Shown in pieces: positions 60,831 through 64,000 of a stretch of 64,000 nt of DNA. The stretch is from Paracoccaceae bacterium (GTDB taxonomy: Bacteria > Pseudomonadota > Alphaproteobacteria > Rhodobacterales > Rhodobacteraceae): the NCBI GenBank assembly GCA_022822495.1, contig JAJEBQ010000043.1, positions 1 to 64,000 on the forward strand, in the 5' to 3' direction. The position numbers were made by a program, and so were the translations under genes. The stretch's first letter is position 1. Each line of letters opens with the position of its first letter. The notes beneath the pieces were generated by a model. The model worked only from the letters and a program-made list of their open reading frames with translations. It was not told the origin of the DNA and did no database searches.

Positions 60831-61046
60831 CATTTAATCGTTTGGTGATTTAACCATCTTTGGTACGACGAACAGCATGCATGCTCAACGGCAGTTGTTG
60901 ATATTTGTAGGAATATGTTGCACCGTAGATCTGGCAAATCAATTTTACCCATGGTACTATTATTTACTTTTTGTAATAGTCCATAATATGGTTATTGAAA
61001 CCAAATTTATTTCGAAAAATATTTTCCTTCTCTTGAGGTCTTAAAC

Positions 61047-63491
61047 ATGGTTGACTTACCGACCACGGCACGTGTTATTATTATTGGAGGGGGTGCTGTC
61101 GGCGCTTCAGCCCTTTACCATTTATGCCTAAGCGGTTGGCAGGAAGTCATTCTTCTCGAAAAAAATCAACTTACTGCGGGATCAACTTGGCATGCCGCCG
61201 GAAATGTACCAACCTTTTCCAGCAGTTGGTCAATCATGAATATCCAGCGTTATTCGGCTGAACTCTACAGGACGCTAGGAACTGATGTTGATTACCCGAT
61301 GAATTACCATGTCACAGGTTCAATCCGATTGGCGCATTCCAAAAACAGAATAAAGGAGTTCTATCGGGCTGTTGGTATGGGGAAATATCAGGGTATGGAG
61401 CTCTCAATTCTAGACCTTAAAGAAATAAAGGAGAAATATCCTTTTATTGAAACACATGACCTGATTGGTGCATTATATGACCCAAATGACGGAGATATTG
61501 ATCCCGCACAATTGACCCAGGCCTTCGCCAAAGGGGCTAGAAACCTGGGAGGCAAGATTTTTCAGAATACCGAGGTTACGGGTATATCGAGAGAAAACAA
61601 TGAATGGATAGTTCATACCGAAAAGGGGGCCATCAGGTGCGAATATGTTGTCAATTCAGCAGGATACTATTCGGCAAGAGTTGGTGATTACTTCAAACCC
61701 TTTGGTGGTCGAGATGTCCCAATGGCAACAATGAGTCATCAATATATACTAACCGAGGAAATACCCGAATTGATCGAATGGACGAAACAGAAGGGTAAAA
61801 AACTTCCCTTGTTGCGTGATGTGGATATATCCTACTATCTCCGACAAGAGAAAAATGGTCTTAATCTTGGCCCCTATGAACGAAATTGTTGTTCGCATTG
61901 GGATTCGGAAGATGATCCATTACCCGGTGATTTCTCATTCCAATTGTTTGAAAGTGATACCGAACGGCTGGAATTTTACATAGAAGATGCCTGTAACAGG
62001 GTTCCGCTTCTTGGCCAGGCAGGCATTCAGAATGTCATCAATGGCCCCATACCCTATGCTCCAGATGGCAACCCCCTTATTGGTCCTATGCCAGGTGTTC
62101 GAAATGCTTTCGAATGTTGTGTCTTTACCTTTGGTATAGCCCAAGCAGGAGGAGCAGGGAAGGTATTAGCCGAGTGGATAACTGAAGGTCAAACCGAATG
62201 GGATATGTGGTCGTGTGACCCAAGAAGATTTACAGATTATACCGATCAAAGCTATTGCGAAGCCAAGGCTCGGGAAGTTTATGGGCATGAATACGCAATT
62301 CATTTCCCCTACCATGAGTGGCCCGCCGGTAGAAACAAGAAAGTGTCACCTGTCCATGACAAGATTTTATCTCTGGGTGGTCAGATGGGCGTATACAATG
62401 GTTGGGAACGTGCAAACTGGTTCGCACAACCCGGGGATGCAACCTCCAGAGAGTCAACTTTAACCTGGAGCCGTAAAGGACCGTGGGAACAACGCATAAA
62501 ACAGGAATGTGAACTTGTTCATAATTCTGTTGGTGTACTTGACCTGCCAGGATTCGCAAGATTTAAACTCGATGGATCCGGTGCAGCCAATTGGCTGGCT
62601 TCAAAAATTGCTGGGAGTTTACCGCAAATTGGCCGAATGAACCTTGGATATTTTGCTACTGATCAAGGTCGGGTCATGACAGAAATGTCTATTTTGAGAG
62701 AAACAGAAAATTCATTTATCTTGATAACAGCATCAACTGCTCAGTGGCATGATTTTGAGGTTCTCAATCGTGATTTGCCACAACACCTTCATCTTGAAGA
62801 TATCACCAACAACTATTCCACGCTTATTGTAACTGGCCCCCAATCCAGGCAGGTCTTTGGTCAAATAACCGATGCAGATTTAAGCCTCCCCTGGTTAAGC
62901 CATCAGAGAGCAGAAATAGTTGGCAAACCCGTTACTTTGGTACGAGTTAGTTTCGCCGGGGAATTAGGATGGGAAATACACGCCGAAAATAACTATCTTC
63001 CTGAAATATACGATGCCTTGATGGCTGAGAAGGTTAAACCCTTTGGTATGTATGCTCTCAATTCTCTAAGGATTGAAAAGGGATTCAGAGCATGGAAAGG
63101 TGACCTTTCGACTGATTATTCCCTCCTCGAAAGCAGCTTGGACCGTTTTATCAAGTTTGACAAAACTCAAAACTTTCCAGGTAAGCAGGCACTTCTCATT
63201 GAGAAGCAGGCAGGAAGCAAGAAACGTTTTGCTGTACTTATAGTTGAACAGGACACATATGACACCCCCTACATGTCAACCCTTTGGCATGATGGCGCCA
63301 TCGTTGGCGAAACAACTTCTGGGGCCTGGGGCTACAGAGTTGACAAAAATATTGCCTTGGCAATTTTGAAATCTGATCTCGTGAAACCTGGTACCAAGCT
63401 GCAGGTAGAGATCTTTGGCAAAATGTATCCCGCTGTTGTTCAGGGTGGTCGTGGACTTTTTGATCCAACCCACAGCCGACTAAGATCCTGA
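61047..63491 (+). CDS. Dimethylglycine/sarcosine dehydrogenase-like FAD oxidoreductase fused to an aminomethyltransferase domain
   Basis: The 814-residue protein has an N-terminal DAO-type FAD domain (VIIGGGAVGASALYHLCLSGW at about 9-29) with GSTWHAAGN, where the histidine is the usual covalent flavin site in this family. A linker (FAO_M) follows, then a C-terminal GcvT-type folate-binding domain from about residue 430 (GVYNGWERANWF, FAGELGWEIH, RIEKGFRAWKGDLS). Such enzymes demethylate dimethylglycine or sarcosine and pass one-carbon units to folate. The exact substrate cannot be told. A paralogue follows in tandem. Confidence 0.87.
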   Translation: MVDLPTTARVIIIGGGAVGASALYHLCLSGWQEVILLEKNQLTAGSTWHAAGNVPTFSSSWSIMNIQRYSAELYRTLGTDVDYPMNYHVTGSIRLAHSKNRIKEFYRAVGMGKYQGMELSILDLKEIKEKYPFIETHDLIGALYDPNDGDIDPAQLTQAFAKGARNLGGKIFQNTEVTGISRENNEWIVHTEKGAIRCEYVVNSAGYYSARVGDYFKPFGGRDVPMATMSHQYILTEEIPELIEWTKQKGKKLPLLRDVDISYYLRQEKNGLNLGPYERNCCSHWDSEDDPLPGDFSFQLFESDTERLEFYIEDACNRVPLLGQAGIQNVINGPIPYAPDGNPLIGPMPGVRNAFECCVFTFGIAQAGGAGKVLAEWITEGQTEWDMWSCDPRRFTDYTDQSYCEAKAREVYGHEYAIHFPYHEWPAGRNKKVSPVHDKILSLGGQMGVYNGWERANWFAQPGDATSRESTLTWSRKGPWEQRIKQECELVHNSVGVLDLPGFARFKLDGSGAANWLASKIAGSLPQIGRMNLGYFATDQGRVMTEMSILRETENSFILITASTAQWHDFEVLNRDLPQHLHLEDITNNYSTLIVTGPQSRQVFGQITDADLSLPWLSHQRAEIVGKPVTLVRVSFAGELGWEIHAENNYLPEIYDALMAEKVKPFGMYALNSLRIEKGFRAWKGDLSTDYSLLESSLDRFIKFDKTQNFPGKQALLIEKQAGSKKRFAVLIVEQDTYDTPYMSTLWHDGAIVGETTSGAWGYRVDKNIALAILKSDLVKPGTKLQVEIFGKMYPAVVQGGRGLFDPTHSRLRS

Positions 63492-63527
63492 GCACCGCCC
63501 TAGCCCATATATTTGGTGGAGAATTAA

Positions 63528-64000
63528 ATGTCTAATTCAACGATACCTCGTAAAGCAAGAGTTGTAATTATAGGTGGTGGTGTCGTCGGTTGTTCGGTAG
63601 CCTATCACCTGGGTAAGCTGGGTTGGAGTGATATTGTTCTTCTGGAACGTAAAAAGTTGGCTTGTGGCACAACTTGGCATGCCGCTGGTTTGATTGCGCA
63701 ACTAAGGGCCACGGCGAACATGACAAAATTGGCCAAATATTCCCAGGAACTTTATGGGTCTCTGGAAGAAGAAACCGGGATTTCTACTGGTTTTGTAAGA
63801 ACAGGATCAATTACCGTAGCTTTGACTAAAGACCGTAAAGAAGAAATTTACCGGTCGGCTTCAATGGCCAGAGCATTTGGTGTCGAAGTTGAGGAAATTT
63901 CTCCCTCTGAGATCAAGGGAAAATACCCATATTTACAAACTGAGGATGTCATAGGTGGGGTTTACCTACCGCGTGATGGTCAAGGAGATCCAACAAACAT
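63528..64000 (+). CDS. Second dimethylglycine/sarcosine dehydrogenase-like FAD oxidoreductase (partial)
   Basis: Starts 36 bases after the previous gene with GGTGGAG as ribosome site and runs off the window after about 157 codons. The visible part has VVIIGGGVVGCSVAYHLGKLGW and CGTTWHAAGL, the FAD-binding motif and likely covalent-flavin histidine of the dimethylglycine dehydrogenase family. It is a paralogue of the preceding protein with moderate identity. Whether it also has the aminomethyltransferase domain cannot be seen. Confidence 0.85.
   Translation, partial: MSNSTIPRKARVVIIGGGVVGCSVAYHLGKLGWSDIVLLERKKLACGTTWHAAGLIAQLRATANMTKLAKYSQELYGSLEEETGISTGFVRTGSITVALTKDRKEEIYRSASMARAFGVEVEEISPSEIKGKYPYLQTEDVIGGVYLPRDGQGDPTN

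Overview
The window is a piece of an AT-rich alphaproteobacterial chromosome. The lineage call rests on families largely typical of that class (DUF4167, DUF1476/ATPase zeta, DUF2852, DUF1638), a circularly permuted two-piece ssrA whose tag ends ...APVALAA followed directly by an alpha-type sspB, a MetA next to a conserved P-loop ATPase, and TRAP transport and dimethylglycine-dehydrogenase-like genes. Order and genus cannot be fixed from the sequence alone; a marine lineage would fit. The cell seems to depend on cobalamin: it has a class II (B12) ribonucleotide reductase and separate homocysteine methyltransferase and corrinoid proteins.

Layout. 1-0.8 kb: a transposase tail, an IS end relic and a MITE-like element. 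0.8-10.7 kb: a PanE-like reductase and an SDR, then metA with its ATPase neighbour, a TetR regulator with a palindrome downstream, a DUF2852 protein, and a TRAP operon (dctP, dctQ, dctM) whose last gene is an amidase-fold protein lacking the amidase catalytic motifs. 10.8-23.4 kb: a double thioredoxin-fold protein, ilvI-ilvN, nrdJ, tRNA-Pro, DUF192-pdxH, fabI, gpt, purB, DUF1476 and DUF1638.

23.5-33.0 kb is an accessory island, visibly richer in G+C in its IS elements and relics than the surroundings. It holds four degenerate IS5-like copies. One 984-residue DNA methyltransferase with an uncharacterised N-terminal region sits between two inverted IS ends. It also carries an AbiF/AbiD-type HEPN protein preceded by a hairpin that may be a noncoding RNA, a MntA/HepT toxin-antitoxin pair killed by identifiable mutations, and relics of a LysM-like and a winged-helix-like gene. 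The island lies between DUF1638 and the corrinoid protein/bmt genes, all on the minus strand, so it probably split a corrinoid methyl-transfer operon.

33.3-64 kb is mostly housekeeping: corrinoid protein, bmt, sufE, rnd, dtd, an intact HEPN/MNT toxin-antitoxin pair, tRNA-Asn, an EnvZ-like kinase, tRNA-Ile2(CAT), ndk, holC-pepA, the outer-membrane biogenesis run lptF-lptG-lptD-surA-pdxA-rsmA, then DUF4167, prmC-prfA, ispG, a RodZ-like gene, sdhE-lrp, thyX, gloA, ssrA-sspB and fumC. It ends with two tandem flavin amine oxidoreductases, the second cut by the window edge. The most interesting material is in the island: defence genes at different stages of decay, and an IS mosaic whose recombination junction can be read directly.
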